Positions 1-9,017 are shown, counted from the stretch's first letter. The stretch is 64,000 bases of DNA from Phenylobacterium sp. (GCF_004799515.1 NZ_SSMX01000047.1:124001-188000), one strand, 5' to 3'. The notes: generated by a model from the letters alone, not told the origin. Program-made: numbers and translations.

Positions 1-2
1 GC

Positions 3-566
3 GGGGCGGTGCTGTCGAAGGACGAGAAGCTGCACGACCTGCTGGTCAGCCTGCGCGTCCACGGCCAGGCGGTGAAGTCGGACATCGAGGGCAAGACCTT
101 TGAGCACGACCCGAAGTACCTGAACGTCCGCATCGGGATGAACTCGCGGATGGACACCATCCAGGCCGCCGTCCTGATCGAGAAGCTGAAGATCTTCGAG
201 GACGAGATCGCCGCCCGCAACCGCGTCGCCGACCGCTACGCCGCGGGCCTATCCGACCTCGTCAAGACGCCCACGGTGATCGAGGGCGGGGTCAGCGTCT
301 GGGCGCAGTACACGATCGAACTGGACGGCCGCGACAACCTCGCCCCGGCGCTGCGCGAGCAGGGCGTGCCGACCGCGGTCTACTATCCGATCCCGATCCA
401 CAGGCAGGGCGTCTATTCGCACTATCCGGTCGCGCCCGGCGGCCTGCCGGTCACCGAGGCCAAGGCCGGTCAGGTGATCAGCCTGCCGATGCACCCCTAC
501 CTGACGGAAGACGACCAGGACCAGATCGTCGCCGCCATCCGCGCCTTCGTGAAGAAGAACGCCTAG
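3..566 (+). CDS. DegT/DnrJ/EryC1/StrS family sugar aminotransferase, C-terminal part
   Basis: C-terminal 187 residues of a PLP-dependent sugar aminotransferase. The frame is still open at the window edge, so the N-terminal half with the cofactor-binding lysine lies outside. Visible family signatures are RVHGQ, the RIGMNSRMDTIQAAVL stretch, and the closing YYPIPIHRQ and SLPMHPYL motifs. Known members transfer an amino group from glutamate to keto-sugar nucleotides used in O-antigen or other surface glycans; by eye the WbpE-like group is closest, but the substrate cannot be read from this fragment. Its stop codon overlaps that of the convergent patatin gene by two bases. Confidence 0.88.
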   Translation, partial: GAVLSKDEKLHDLLVSLRVHGQAVKSDIEGKTFEHDPKYLNVRIGMNSRMDTIQAAVLIEKLKIFEDEIAARNRVADRYAAGLSDLVKTPTVIEGGVSVWAQYTIELDGRDNLAPALREQGVPTAVYYPIPIHRQGVYSHYPVAPGGLPVTEAKAGQVISLPMHPYLTEDDQDQIVAAIRAFVKKNA

Positions 567-1453
567 CTCCAATACGGCTTCACATCCGCCGCATAGGCCA
601 GGCCCTGGGCCAGGCCCGCGCGCGCCGCGCCGGCCCGGCGGGTGAAGTCCATCAAGTTGGCGCCGAAGGCCTCGGCGCTGGCCTCGTCCGGGGTGATGGT
701 CAGCACGACCGAGCCGCCCTCCTTCAGGCTCTCGATCTCCTCGTCGAGCTGAACGGCCATGCGCTCGGCGAAGGCCCCGACCGGCGCGCCGACCCGCACG
801 GCGATCAGCATCACCAGGGTGTGGCCCTGGGCCATGTCGGCGTTGGTGGGCGAGCGCATGCCGCCGTCGATGTAACGCCGCCCGTTCAGCGTCACCGGCG
901 GATAGACCCCCGGCACGCTGCAGCTGGAGGCCACCGCGCGCACCACGCCGACGCCCGAGGCCTTGGTCCACAGGGTGAAGGCGCCGGTCGCGGCGTCCAC
1001 CGCGGTGCAGGCGAAGTCGCGCTCCGGCCAGGCGTCGTCCGGCTGGCCGGCGAACGAGCGGCCGAAGCTGGCGATGAAGTCGGCCTCGGCCATGGTCGGC
1101 GCGGCGAGCGCCCAGGCGCCGATCTCGGCGCGGACCTCGGCGGGGTTGCGCTTGCCGCCCTGCGCCTCGGCCATCAGCCCCATCAGCTTCGACAGGTCCG
1201 CCGCCGGCCGGTCGGAATTGGCGGCGCCCGACGCCGACGCGGAGGGCTCCGGCTCGGCCAGGATCGGATCGGCGAGCGTCGCGGCCTCGGCGCCCATCGC
1301 CAGGCGCGCACCCACGAAGGACCCCGCCGAGGTGCCCATGGTGAAATCTGCGCGGCCGAGGTCGACGCCTCCCTGGGCCAGGCCCGCGATCAATCCGCTC
1401 TCCCAGGCGATGCCTACCGGCCCGCCTCCGCCCAGCACCAGCGCCCGCGTCAT
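563..1453 (-). CDS. patatin-like phospholipase family protein
   Basis: Ser-Asp dyad lipid acyl hydrolase of the patatin fold, 296 residues. All three hallmarks are present: the glycine-rich oxyanion loop GGGGPVG (residues 8-14), the nucleophile elbow GTSAG with Ser42, and the DGG motif with Asp196. No signal peptide or membrane segment is visible, so it probably acts in the cytosol or at the inner membrane on phospholipids or similar esters. The ATG is preceded by a good GGGAGA ribosome site. It is convergent with the upstream aminotransferase and divergent from the oxidoreductase at 1538. Confidence 0.9.
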   Translation of the reverse strand: MTRALVLGGGGPVGIAWESGLIAGLAQGGVDLGRADFTMGTSAGSFVGARLAMGAEAATLADPILAEPEPSASASGAANSDRPAADLSKLMGLMAEAQGGKRNPAEVRAEIGAWALAAPTMAEADFIASFGRSFAGQPDDAWPERDFACTAVDAATGAFTLWTKASGVGVVRAVASSCSVPGVYPPVTLNGRRYIDGGMRSPTNADMAQGHTLVMLIAVRVGAPVGAFAERMAVQLDEEIESLKEGGSVVLTITPDEASAEAFGANLMDFTRRAGAARAGLAQGLAYAADVKPYWS

Positions 1454-1537
1454 GCCCGTCTCCCGCCTGTCCGATCTTGCACCCCCAGGTTGGCCGTGGA
1501 ATGGGTTGAGTCAAACGGATGTTTGGGAGCCGGCGCG

Positions 1538-2503
1538 ATGAAGGCTGCGGTCTACTATGAGAATGGCGGCCCGGACGTCTTCCGCTACGAGGACGTCCCC
1601 GACCCGCAGGTCCACCGCAAGGGGATCGTGATCCGCGTCGAGGCGGTGTCCATTGAGGGCGGCGACACCCTCAACCGCTTCCGTGGCGCGCTGGTCACCA
1701 AGCCGCACATCGTGGGCTATCAGGCGGCCGGCGAAGTGGTCGAGGTCGGCGAGGAGGTCGACAACATCAAGGTCGGCGACAAGGTGGTCACCACGGGCGG
1801 CTTCGGCAGCCACGCGGAACTGCGCGCCGTGCCCGCCCGCACGGCCTGGGTGATCCCGCCCGGCATGAACGTGCTGGAAGCTTCGGCCATCCCCGTGCCC
1901 TTCGGCACCGCCCACGACTGCCTGTTCGAGTTCGGCCGCATGCGGAAGGGCGAGATCGTCCTGGTTCAGGCCGGCGCCTCCGGCGTGGGCGTGGCCGCCA
2001 TCCAGCTGGCCGCGCGGGCCGGCGCCGCCATGGTGATCGCCACCGCCTCCTCCGACGCGCGGCTGGAGAAACTGAAAGCCTATGGCCTGACCCACGGGAT
2101 CAACTACCAGCGCGACGAGGTGGCCGGCGAGGTGGCGCGGATCACCGACAAGCACATGGCCGACGTGATCGTCGACCCGGTGGGCGGCCCGACGCTGCAG
2201 TCCTCCATAGCCTCGCTGGCCTACCGCGGCCGGGTCTCGATGGTGGGCGCGGCCGGGCGCGAGGCGATGGTCGTGGACGTGGGCTCGATGATGGGCGGCA
2301 ACCGCTCGCTCAGCGGCGTCTTCCTGGGCGCCGAGATCGCCACCGACCGGGTGCATGACAACATCCAGCAGCTGATCCAGGACGTCGCCGACGGCGCGCT
2401 GAAGGTGCTGATCGACCGCACCTTCCCGCTGAAGAACGCCGCCGACGCCCACCGCTACATCGAAAGCCGCCAGGCGGTCGGGCGCGTGTTGCTGATTCCG
2501 TAA
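1538..2503 (+). CDS. zinc-independent MDR family quinone oxidoreductase
   Basis: 321-residue medium-chain dehydrogenase/reductase of the quinone-oxidoreductase branch. The N-terminal GroES-like domain begins MKAAVYYENGGPDVFRYEDV; the Rossmann domain carries QAGASGVGVAAIQLA, the NADPH-binding glycine motif of QOR/zeta-crystallin proteins. The catalytic-zinc cysteine and histidine of true alcohol dehydrogenases are not evident, which fits NADPH-dependent reduction of quinones or enones. The frame is open further upstream, but family alignment and a GGGAG site at 1525-1529 favour this ATG. Substrate unknown. Confidence 0.88.
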   Translation: MKAAVYYENGGPDVFRYEDVPDPQVHRKGIVIRVEAVSIEGGDTLNRFRGALVTKPHIVGYQAAGEVVEVGEEVDNIKVGDKVVTTGGFGSHAELRAVPARTAWVIPPGMNVLEASAIPVPFGTAHDCLFEFGRMRKGEIVLVQAGASGVGVAAIQLAARAGAAMVIATASSDARLEKLKAYGLTHGINYQRDEVAGEVARITDKHMADVIVDPVGGPTLQSSIASLAYRGRVSMVGAAGREAMVVDVGSMMGGNRSLSGVFLGAEIATDRVHDNIQQLIQDVADGALKVLIDRTFPLKNAADAHRYIESRQAVGRVLLIP

Positions 2504-2507
2504 TCCA

Positions 2508-2626
2508 CGGTGTCATCCGGAAGGCGCGGCGCTCGTCCGGGATCCATGAACACCGATCCATCCGACCAATCCTCGAACGCCGACGCTTATGGGTCCCGGT
2601 CTCGCTTCGCGAATCGGGACGACACC
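2508..2626. repeat. palindromic REP-like pair, type I
   Basis: Two hairpin units in opposite orientation between the oxidoreductase and SDR genes. The left end reads CGGTGTCATCCGG and the right end CGGGACGACACCG, near-inverted termini, and an inner TCCCGG...CGGGA unit (about 2593-2619) folds on a CTCGC/GCGA stem. The segment GCTTATGGGTCCCGG at 2585-2599 recurs in the copy at 49,724-49,873. It lies in the 5' untranslated region of the SDR gene. Confidence 0.7.
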
Positions 2627-2650
2627 GAAGAAAAAGGGAGCATGGACCCC

Positions 2651-3436
2651 ATGGGACGTCTCACTGGCCGCACGGCCGTCATCACCGGGGCGGGCAGCGG
2701 CATCGGCCGCGCCGCCAGCCTGCTGTTCGCCCGCGAAGGCGCGCGCATGGTCTGCGTCGACCGCGCCAACAGCGTCGCCGAGACCGCCGCGATGATCGGC
2801 CAGGCGGGCGGGACGGCGGTGGCCCTGCAGGGCGACGCCGGCGAGGACGGCTTCGTGAAATCCTACATCGACCGCGCCCAGGGCGAGTTCGGCGGGCTGG
2901 ATATCGTCTGGGCCAACGCCGGCATCTCCGGCGGCTGGACGCCGCTCGCGGAGCAGACCGCCGACTACTGGGCCGAGATCCTGCGGATCAACCTGATCGG
3001 CGCCTTCCTGGCCATCAAGCATGCTTCCGCGCCGATGATCGCCGCCGGCCGCGGCTCGCTGATCTGCACGGCCTCGGTGGCGGGCCTCCGCTCCGGCGCC
3101 GGCGGGCCGGCCTATTCCGCCTCCAAGGCCGGCGTCATCAGCCTGGTGCAGACCTCAGCCAACGAGTTCTACGGCACGGGCGTGCGGGTCAACGCCATCG
3201 CGCCCGGCCTGATCGAGACCGGCATGACCAAGCCGATCTTCGACGCCAGCCGCGCCAAAGGCACCGAGGACAAGATCGGCCAGCTCAACCCGCTGACCCG
3301 TTACGGCCTGCCGGACGAGATCGCCCAGGCCGGCCTGTTCCTGGCCTCCGACGAGGCCTCCTACGTCAATGGCCAGACGATTGCGGTCGATGGCGGGCTT
3401 TCGACCTCGCACCCGGTGGTGCGGCGCCGGCGATAG
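2651..3436 (+). CDS. short-chain dehydrogenase/reductase (SDR)
   Basis: Classical SDR of 261 residues. It has the dinucleotide-binding GAGSGIG motif close to the N-terminus, NAG in the central strand, the catalytic Ser in CTASVAG, YSASK (Tyr and Lys of the active site), and the C-terminal [12 protein letters not shown] signature. Acidic residues after the second strand (VCVDRA) suggest NAD rather than NADP preference. The ATG at 2651 is ten bases after AGGGAG; an in-frame ATG at 2642 is only one base from it and less likely. The substrate cannot be inferred. Confidence 0.9.
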   Translation: MGRLTGRTAVITGAGSGIGRAASLLFAREGARMVCVDRANSVAETAAMIGQAGGTAVALQGDAGEDGFVKSYIDRAQGEFGGLDIVWANAGISGGWTPLAEQTADYWAEILRINLIGAFLAIKHASAPMIAAGRGSLICTASVAGLRSGAGGPAYSASKAGVISLVQTSANEFYGTGVRVNAIAPGLIETGMTKPIFDASRAKGTEDKIGQLNPLTRYGLPDEIAQAGLFLASDEASYVNGQTIAVDGGLSTSHPVVRRRR

Positions 3437-3448
3437 CAGGGGCGGCGC

Positions 3449-4054
3449 GTGATCTACCTCGTCCGGCACGGCCAGACCGAGTTCAACCGTGAACGGCGCA
3501 TCCAGGGCCATGTGGACAGTCCGCTCACCGCGCTGGGCCTTCGCCAGGCCGAAGCGGTCGGGCGCCTGCTGCGCGATCTGATCGGCGATCCGGCCGGCTG
3601 GCGCATCGTCTCCAGCCCGCTCGGCCGCGCGCGGTCCACCGCCGAGATCGTCGCGCGCCATCTGGACGGCCTGCCTGTCGAACTCGACGACCGGCTGAAG
3701 GAGATCAGCTGGGGCGCCTTCGACGGCCGGCTGCGCAGCGAGCTGGAGGCCGAGCATCCGGAGACCTTCGGGCGCACCGGCTGGGCCTTCGACGCGGGCT
3801 CGGGCGAGACCTACGAGCAGGTGGCCGCGCGCATGGGCGCCTGGCTGGCCGAGCTGCCGCCGGAGCCGGGGCGCCGGGTGATCTGCGTCAGCCATGGCGT
3901 TTCCGGCCGCGTGCTGCGGGGCCTCTACGCCAACCTGCCGCGCGACCTGGCCGGCCAGCAAGACGTGCCGCAGGACGCGGTCTTCCAGCTGCGCCACGGC
4001 GGCGTCGGCCGCATCGACTGCGAGCCGGTCGCGGAGGACGCGCCGGCTCCGTGA
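3449..4054 (+). CDS. histidine phosphatase superfamily protein
   Basis: 201-residue phosphoglycerate-mutase-like phosphatase. The N-terminal [10 protein letters not shown] holds the phospho-acceptor His7, followed by an early arginine ([12 protein letters not shown]), the acid residue in EISWGAFDG and the second histidine in VSHGVSGR. Such enzymes remove phosphate from sugar phosphates, nucleotides or cofactor intermediates; this sequence alone does not separate cobalamin phosphatase from generic types, and no cobalamin genes are nearby. GTG start with AGGGGC upstream, 12 bp after the SDR stop, so probably cotranscribed with it. Confidence 0.88.
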   Translation: MIYLVRHGQTEFNRERRIQGHVDSPLTALGLRQAEAVGRLLRDLIGDPAGWRIVSSPLGRARSTAEIVARHLDGLPVELDDRLKEISWGAFDGRLRSELEAEHPETFGRTGWAFDAGSGETYEQVAARMGAWLAELPPEPGRRVICVSHGVSGRVLRGLYANLPRDLAGQQDVPQDAVFQLRHGGVGRIDCEPVAEDAPAP

Positions 4055-4084
4055 CCTGACCTCCAGACCAGGACAACCGACATC

Positions 4085-4113
4085 CGCTCATCCCCGCTTT
4101 CGCGGCATGAGCG
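4085..4113. repeat. short REP-like hairpin between convergent genes
   Basis: CGCTCATCCCCGC and GCGGCATGAGCG form an imperfect stem around TTTC in the gap between the phosphatase and the membrane-protein gene. The arm resembles the widespread CTCATCCCCGC repeat also seen at 29,642. There is no following T-run, so I prefer repeat over terminator. Confidence 0.45.
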
Positions 4114-4130
4114 ATATTGAATACGCGGGC

Positions 4131-4367
4131 CTAAGCCCCGGCGCGCCGGGTCACCACGATCTCCCGCTCCGGACCCAGCCAGCCGGCGAGCGCCAGCGCG
4201 GCCAAGGTTGCGGCCACGCCGAGCGCGAAGCCGCCCAGGGCCGCGGCCGAGACGCCGGCCGGGCCAAGGCTGAGCGGCTTGGGCGCCATCCAATGCACGA
4301 GCCCGCCATTCGCCGGCGGGATCGGCTCGGCGGCTTCTTCAGTGTGGTCCAGGACCTCTTCGCTCAT
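4131..4367 (-). CDS. small single-pass membrane protein, unknown function
   Basis: 78-residue protein not recognised. The acidic, proline-containing N-terminus ([20 protein letters not shown]) is followed by one long hydrophobic segment rich in Ala, Leu and Gly (about residues 35-60) and a short basic tail ending VVTRRAGA. The start is set by a strong GGAGG site eight bases upstream of this ATG. Convergent with the phosphatase gene and divergent from yebC. Confidence 0.65.
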   Translation of the reverse strand: MSEEVLDHTEEAAEPIPPANGGLVHWMAPKPLSLGPAGVSAAALGGFALGVAATLAALALAGWLGPEREIVVTRRAGA

Positions 4368-4519
4368 TGCAGCCTCCGGCAGGGCCTTTGGCCCCTTGCG
4401 CGCTAACCCGCGCACATGGCGGGGGTTCCGATCAAGCCCGCCCAGGGCTAGAAACAGGTCTTAGCCTCGCGAAAGACGCCAGATCTCCCGAAAACTTCGA
4501 CGGACCTCAAAAGACCGAC

Positions 4520-5266
4520 ATGGCCGGACATTCCAAGTTCAAGAACATCATGCACCGCAAGGGCCGCGCCGACTCGGTGCGATCCAAGCTGTTCTCCAAG
4601 CTCTCGCGGGAAATCACCGTGGCGGCCAAGGCCGGCCTGCCCGACCCGGCGATGAACGCGCGCCTGCGCCTGGCGGTGGCCAACGCCAAGGCCGAGTCCA
4701 TGCCCAAGGACAACATCGACCGGGCGATCAAGAAGGCTGCCGGCGGCGACGCGGAGACCTACGAGGAGATCCGCTACGAGGGCTTCGGCCCGGGCGGCGT
4801 CGGCGTGATCGTCGAGGTTCTGACCGACAACCGCAACCGCGCCGCGTCCAACGTCCGCTCCACCTTCTCCAAGTATGGCGGCAACCTCGGCGAGACCGGG
4901 TCGGTCTCCTTCCTGTGGGACCGGGTGGGCCAGATCACCTATTCGGCCTCGGCCGGTTCTGAGGACAAGGTGATGGAAGCCGCCATCGAGGCCGGCGCCG
5001 AGGACGTGGAATCCGACGAGGACGGGCACACCGTCTACACCGCCTTTGGCGATCTTTCCGAGGTGGCCGCCGCCCTGGAGGCTTCCCTGGGCGCCGCCCA
5101 GTCCACCGCCATCGCGTGGCGACCCCGGGTCCGTACCCCGATCAGCGGTGAGGCCGCCGCCACTCTGATGAAGCTCCTGGAGATGCTCGACGACGACGAC
5201 GACGTGCAGAACGTCTACTCGAGCGAGGACATCGACGCCGCCGAGCTGGAGTCCCTGGCCGGCTGA
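4520..5266 (+). CDS. yebC: YebC/PmpR family protein
   Basis: Full-length (248 residues) member of the YebC/PmpR family, beginning with the diagnostic [18 protein letters not shown]. It also carries the conserved [13 protein letters not shown] helix and the [10 protein letters not shown] loop. Members have been described as DNA-binding regulators and, more recently, as ribosome-associated factors helping translation of proline-rich stretches. In many alphaproteobacteria the gene sits next to ruvC; here ruvC is about 20 kb away. Its stop codon shares one base with the start of the histidine kinase gene, implying translational coupling. Confidence 0.95.
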   Translation: MAGHSKFKNIMHRKGRADSVRSKLFSKLSREITVAAKAGLPDPAMNARLRLAVANAKAESMPKDNIDRAIKKAAGGDAETYEEIRYEGFGPGGVGVIVEVLTDNRNRAASNVRSTFSKYGGNLGETGSVSFLWDRVGQITYSASAGSEDKVMEAAIEAGAEDVESDEDGHTVYTAFGDLSEVAAALEASLGAAQSTAIAWRPRVRTPISGEAAATLMKLLEMLDDDDDVQNVYSSEDIDAAELESLAG

Positions 5267-6771
5267 TGACCGCGGACGCGACACGCCTCCAGATCCGTTC
5301 GGAGCGCCTGTTCAACGGCCTTGTCGTGGGCATTGTGGTCGCCGGCTTCCTGACCCTGGTCGGCGTCGCGGGCTATGGCCTCTACGTGATGGGCCAGAAC
5401 GTCACCTTCACCCGCTGGGTGTCGCACACCTACGAGGTGGAAGGCGCGATCTCCGACTTCCTGATCCTCGACGAACGCACCGAGACCGCCCGGCGCGGCT
5501 ATCTGTTGTCGCACGATGAGGTGTTCGCCCAGTCGGCCGCCCGGACCTCGCAGCGGGCGGCGCGCGCCCTGGACCGGATCGGCGCGCTCACGCCCGACAA
5601 TCCGGCGCAACAGGCCTTTCTGGCCCGGATGCGGCCGCTGTTCGCCCAGCAGCAGCAGGCGGTCATCGTCTCCATGGCCTTCGCCCGCGCCGGCCATTCG
5701 GACAGCTCGCAGTTCTATCATGACAGCGGGGTCGAGGCGACGCGGCTGATCCGCCGGCTCGCCGAACAGATGACTGAGGAGGAGACCCGCCTCCTGCGCC
5801 TGCGCAATGCGGCCCAGGAGGCCGCCCTCGATCAGCTTCTGTGGATCGCCGTCGCCGGCGGCGTGCTGCTGGTCTTCGTGGCGACCGGCTCGACCCTGGT
5901 GATCCTGCGCTACACCCGCCAGCTCAACCGCTCGCAGCGCGAGCTGGCCCAGCTCAACGCCGGCCTGGAAGACCAGGTCGCCACCCGCACCGCCGACCTG
6001 CAGCGGGCCAACGAGGAGATCCAGCGCTTCGCCTATATCGTCAGCCACGACCTGCGCTCGCCCCTGGTCAATGTCATGGGCTTCACCAGCGAGCTGGAGG
6101 CCGCCGCCAAGCCGCTGGGCGTGCTCCTGGAGCGGGCCGAGGCCGAGGCGCCGCAGATCGTCAGCGAGGACGCCCGCGCCGCGGTCCGCACGGACTTGCC
6201 GGAATCCATCGGCTTCATCCGCACCTCCACCCAGAAAATGGACCGGCTGATCAACGCCATCCTGCAGCTGTCGCGCCAGGGCCGGCGCGTGCTGACGCCG
6301 GAACCGGTGGACATGGTCCGCGTGGCGCAGGGCATCGCTGACAACCTGAAGCACAGAAGCCAGGAGCTGGGCGCGGAGATCGAGATCGCCCCCGACCTGC
6401 CGGTGGTGATCAGCGACCGCTTGGCCCTGGAGCAGATCTTCTCGAACCTGGTGGAGAACGCGCTCAAGTACCTCAAGCCGGGCCGCCCCGGCCGGATCGC
6501 GGTCACCGGCCAGCACCAGGGCGGGCGGATGGTCTATGAGGTGCGCGACAACGGCCGCGGCATCGACCCGAAGGACCACGACCGGGTCTTCGACCTGTTC
6601 CGCCGCGCCGGCCTGCAGGACCAGCCGGGCGAAGGCATCGGCCTGGCGCATGTGCGGGCGTTGGCCTACCGCCTGGGCGGGACCGTCACCTGCCAGTCCG
6701 CCCTTGACCAGGGTGCGACATTCCGCGTTTCTCTCCCCGCCAGGTTGAGTATCCAGGGGTCCGCGTCATGA
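5266..6771 (+). CDS. CHASE3-like sensor histidine kinase
   Basis: 501-residue membrane sensor kinase. A first membrane segment (about residues 18-40) is followed by a CHASE3-like extracytoplasmic domain (containing TARRGYLLSHDE), a second segment near 190-212, a coiled coil, and the kinase core. Visible core motifs are the phospho-acceptor His261 in VSHDLRSP, the N-box NLVENALKY, and the G-boxes DNGRGID and GEGIGLAHV. The coiled-coil-to-HisKA arrangement (QRFAYIVSHDLRSPL) is typical of phytochrome-type kinases paired with Rcp1-like receivers, and such a receiver follows with a 4-bp overlap. Signal unknown. Confidence 0.93.
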   Translation: MTADATRLQIRSERLFNGLVVGIVVAGFLTLVGVAGYGLYVMGQNVTFTRWVSHTYEVEGAISDFLILDERTETARRGYLLSHDEVFAQSAARTSQRAARALDRIGALTPDNPAQQAFLARMRPLFAQQQQAVIVSMAFARAGHSDSSQFYHDSGVEATRLIRRLAEQMTEEETRLLRLRNAAQEAALDQLLWIAVAGGVLLVFVATGSTLVILRYTRQLNRSQRELAQLNAGLEDQVATRTADLQRANEEIQRFAYIVSHDLRSPLVNVMGFTSELEAAAKPLGVLLERAEAEAPQIVSEDARAAVRTDLPESIGFIRTSTQKMDRLINAILQLSRQGRRVLTPEPVDMVRVAQGIADNLKHRSQELGAEIEIAPDLPVVISDRLALEQIFSNLVENALKYLKPGRPGRIAVTGQHQGGRMVYEVRDNGRGIDPKDHDRVFDLFRRAGLQDQPGEGIGLAHVRALAYRLGGTVTCQSALDQGATFRVSLPARLSIQGSAS

Positions 6772-7214
6772 GTGAGCAGCGACACGTCACGATCGTGATG
6801 ATCGAGGACGACGACGGCCATGCCCGCCTCATCGAGCGCAACATCCGCCGCGCGGGCATCTCCAACGAGATCCGCCATTTCGCCGACGGCGCCTCGGCCC
6901 TGCACTACCTGGAGAACGACAACACCGGCCCGGCGCTGAACGGCCCTGCCCTGGTGCTGCTGGACCTGAACCTGCCGGACATGAGCGGCATCGACATCCT
7001 GGCCCGGGTGAAGTCGAACGACCGGCTGAAGCGCACCCCGGTCGTCGTGCTGACCACCACCGACGACAAGGTGGAGATCCAGCGCTGCTACGACCTGGGC
7101 TGCAACGTCTACATCACCAAGCCGGTGAATTATGAGAGCTTCGCCGACGCCATCCGCCAGCTCGGCCTCTTCCTGTCGGTGATCCAGGTGCCCGAGGTCG
7201 AGGGCAACGGGTGA
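6768..7214 (+). CDS. stand-alone receiver-domain response regulator (Rcp1-like)
   Basis: 148-residue single-domain receiver with no output domain. The acidic pocket is MIEDDDGH, the phosphorylation site Asp66 lies in LLDLNLPDMSG, and the conserved Thr and Lys appear in VLTTTDD and YITKPVNY. Such receivers usually pass phosphate between kinases or act by protein contact. It overlaps the upstream kinase by 4 bp (ATGA) and the downstream hybrid protein by 4 bp, so all three are probably made together. The most economical reading is a phosphate shuttle or sink between the two kinases. Confidence 0.93.
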   Translation: MSEQRHVTIVMIEDDDGHARLIERNIRRAGISNEIRHFADGASALHYLENDNTGPALNGPALVLLDLNLPDMSGIDILARVKSNDRLKRTPVVVLTTTDDKVEIQRCYDLGCNVYITKPVNYESFADAIRQLGLFLSVIQVPEVEGNG

Positions 7215-8245
7215 GCGGAGACCAGCGCCGCGTCCTCTACGTCGACGACGACGAAGGCCTGCGCAGCCTGGTGCGCCGCGCCCTGGAGCGGCGCGGCTAC
7301 GCGGTGACCCTGGCCGCCACCGGCGAGGAGGGCCTGGCCCGTCTGGACGCCGAGGCCTTCGACGTGGTGGCGCTCGACCACTACATGCCGGGCCAAGGCG
7401 GCTTCGAGACCCTCAAGCAGATCCGCGAGCGGCCGGACCCGCCGCCCATCGTCTATGTCACCGGCTCCGACGAGAGCCGGGTCGCGGTCTCCGCGCTGAA
7501 GGCCGGCGCCTCGGACTATGTGGTCAAGACCGTCGGCGAGGAGTTCTTCGACCTCCTGGAAAGCGCCATGCTGCAGGCCTTCGCCCAGGTGGAGTTGCGG
7601 CGGCGCCACGCCAAGGCCGAGGCGGACCTGGTCACCAGCAACCAGCGGCTCGAGGCCCTGCTGCATGAGGTCAACCACCGGGTGGCCAACAGCCTGCAGC
7701 TGGTCTCGGCCTTCGTGCAGATGCAGGCTTCCGCCGTCGAAGGCGTCGCCCGCTCGGCGCTGAAGGACACCCAGCGGCGCATCGAGGCGATCATCCAGGT
7801 GCACCGCCGGCTCTACTCCTCCGAGGACGTGGAGTCGGTGGACATGCAGGACTACCTGGCCGCCCTGGTGCGCGAGCTGCAGGACACGCTGTCCTCCGCC
7901 GCCGCGCCGCGCCGCCTCAGCCTGGCGGCCGACGAGGTGCGGCTGGAGACCGACAAGGCCGTCTCGGTGGGCGTCATCGTCAACGAGCTGGTCACCAACG
8001 CCTGCAAATACGCCTACCGGCGCGGCGAGGCCGGCGAGGTGCGCATCCGCCTGGCCCGCGACGGCCAGGACCTGCTGCTCACCGTCGAGGACGACGGCGC
8101 GGGCATGGCCGAGGGCGGGCAGGTGCACGGCACCGGCCTGGGCGGGCGGCTGATCAAGGCCATGGCCTCCAGCCTCAACTCCGAGGTGGTCTACGACCCC
8201 GCCCACGCCGGCGTGCGCGCGAGCCTGCGTCTGCCGGCCAGCTAA
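7211..8245 (+). CDS. receiver - HisKA_2/HWE-type histidine kinase
   Basis: 344 residues: N-terminal receiver domain (Asp56 in VALDHYMPG), then a HisKA_2 dimerisation domain with phospho-acceptor His156 in VNHRVANSLQL, then an HATPase with NELVTNACKYAY and VEDDGAGM. This reversed architecture (receiver feeding a kinase) suits a relay in which the receiver controls the kinase activity. HWE/HisKA_2 kinases in alphaproteobacteria often feed the general stress response (PhyR-NepR), but no PhyR or NepR is in this window, so the target is unknown. GTG start overlapping the previous stop. Confidence 0.92.
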   Translation: MSGDQRRVLYVDDDEGLRSLVRRALERRGYAVTLAATGEEGLARLDAEAFDVVALDHYMPGQGGFETLKQIRERPDPPPIVYVTGSDESRVAVSALKAGASDYVVKTVGEEFFDLLESAMLQAFAQVELRRRHAKAEADLVTSNQRLEALLHEVNHRVANSLQLVSAFVQMQASAVEGVARSALKDTQRRIEAIIQVHRRLYSSEDVESVDMQDYLAALVRELQDTLSSAAAPRRLSLAADEVRLETDKAVSVGVIVNELVTNACKYAYRRGEAGEVRIRLARDGQDLLLTVEDDGAGMAEGGQVHGTGLGGRLIKAMASSLNSEVVYDPAHAGVRASLRLPAS

Positions 8246-8308
8246 GCCTCTTGGCTTACCCAGGGTCCTCAGGGCACAGTGACGCCAACCAAGAGGGGGA
8301 ACACCAGA

Positions 8309-8797
8309 ATGCACCTGAAACTCGCCGCCGCCGCGCTCGCCGGCGCCACGCTTTGCGCCGCCGCGTCGGCCCAGGCCGCCACCGACTATGTGACCGTCCC
8401 GCTGGAGGTCACGGTCAACGCTTCGGCCGACGTGGCCTGGAAGAAGATCTCCGGCTTCTGCGACATCGGCGGCTGGATGCACACCACCTGCGAGATCACC
8501 TCCGGCAAGGACCATGAGGTCGGCGCGGTGCGCAAGATCGCCAGCCGGGTCGATGAGGTTCTGGTGGCCTCGACCGCCTGGTCCTACAGCTACGCCCAGC
8601 CGAAGTCGCCGATCGACTACCACGGCACGGTGGAGATCCGGCCCATCGACAAGGGCCACTCCAAGCTCCTCTACACCCTGGTCTATGACGCGGCCGCCCT
8701 GCCGCATCCGGAGAACAAAGACCAGGACATCGCCAACCGCACCAAGCAGTTCACCAACGTGATCAACGTCATGAAGGGCATCGCCGAGGCGAAGTAG
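8309..8797 (+). CDS. secreted SRPBCC (START-like) family protein
   Basis: 162 residues with a clear Sec signal peptide (cut near ASAQA-A, about residue 24), then a Bet v1/START-like fold beginning VPLEVTVNASADVAWKKI, the usual SRPBCC opening. Mature protein therefore sits in the periplasm. Family members bind hydrophobic ligands in a deep pocket; no catalytic residues can be assigned. AAGAGGGGGA lies just upstream of the ATG. It follows the signalling operon on the same strand with a 63-bp gap, so it could be the last gene of that transcript or have its own promoter. Confidence 0.85.
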   Translation: MHLKLAAAALAGATLCAAASAQAATDYVTVPLEVTVNASADVAWKKISGFCDIGGWMHTTCEITSGKDHEVGAVRKIASRVDEVLVASTAWSYSYAQPKSPIDYHGTVEIRPIDKGHSKLLYTLVYDAAALPHPENKDQDIANRTKQFTNVINVMKGIAEAK

Positions 8798-8806
8798 GGC
8801 TCGCGC

Positions 8807-8953
8807 CTAGCGGCGGCCCCAGAAGGTCGCGAAGGCGTAGATCGCGACCAGGACCAGGAGGCCGATCACCACGGCGCGGCCCAGCAGCTTGCGCCGGGCG
8901 GCCTCGCGGTCCAGCTTCGCAACCTGGGGATTTTCCGGCGGGGCGTCGTCCAT
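8807..8953 (-). CDS. 48-residue tail-anchored membrane protein, unknown function
   Basis: Short frame starting MDDAPPENPQVAKLDREAAR, with a charged helix followed by one C-terminal hydrophobic segment (GRAVVIGLLVLVAIYAFATF) and a WGRR tail. This arrangement suggests a tail-anchored or single-pass inner-membrane peptide. The ribosome site is weak, and the frame stays open upstream with other candidate starts, but the short version has the sensible topology. Divergent from the alkylsulfatase-like gene and convergent with the SRPBCC gene. Confidence 0.5.
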   Translation of the reverse strand: MDDAPPENPQVAKLDREAARRKLLGRAVVIGLLVLVAIYAFATFWGRR

Positions 8954-9017
8954 GGCGCCGATGAGCCTCGCCGGAGCCGCCGCGTCAAGCGGCGCCGGCG
9001 TCAAGAAGAGGATTGCC

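Noticed and set aside
4085..4113. Intrinsic terminator between convergent genes
   Set aside because: The stem is imperfect and has no T-run on either strand; it looks like the CTCATCCCCGC repeat.
5215..6651. 478-codon frame antisense to the histidine kinase
   Set aside because: Composition typical of an antisense shadow; the + strand protein has every kinase motif.
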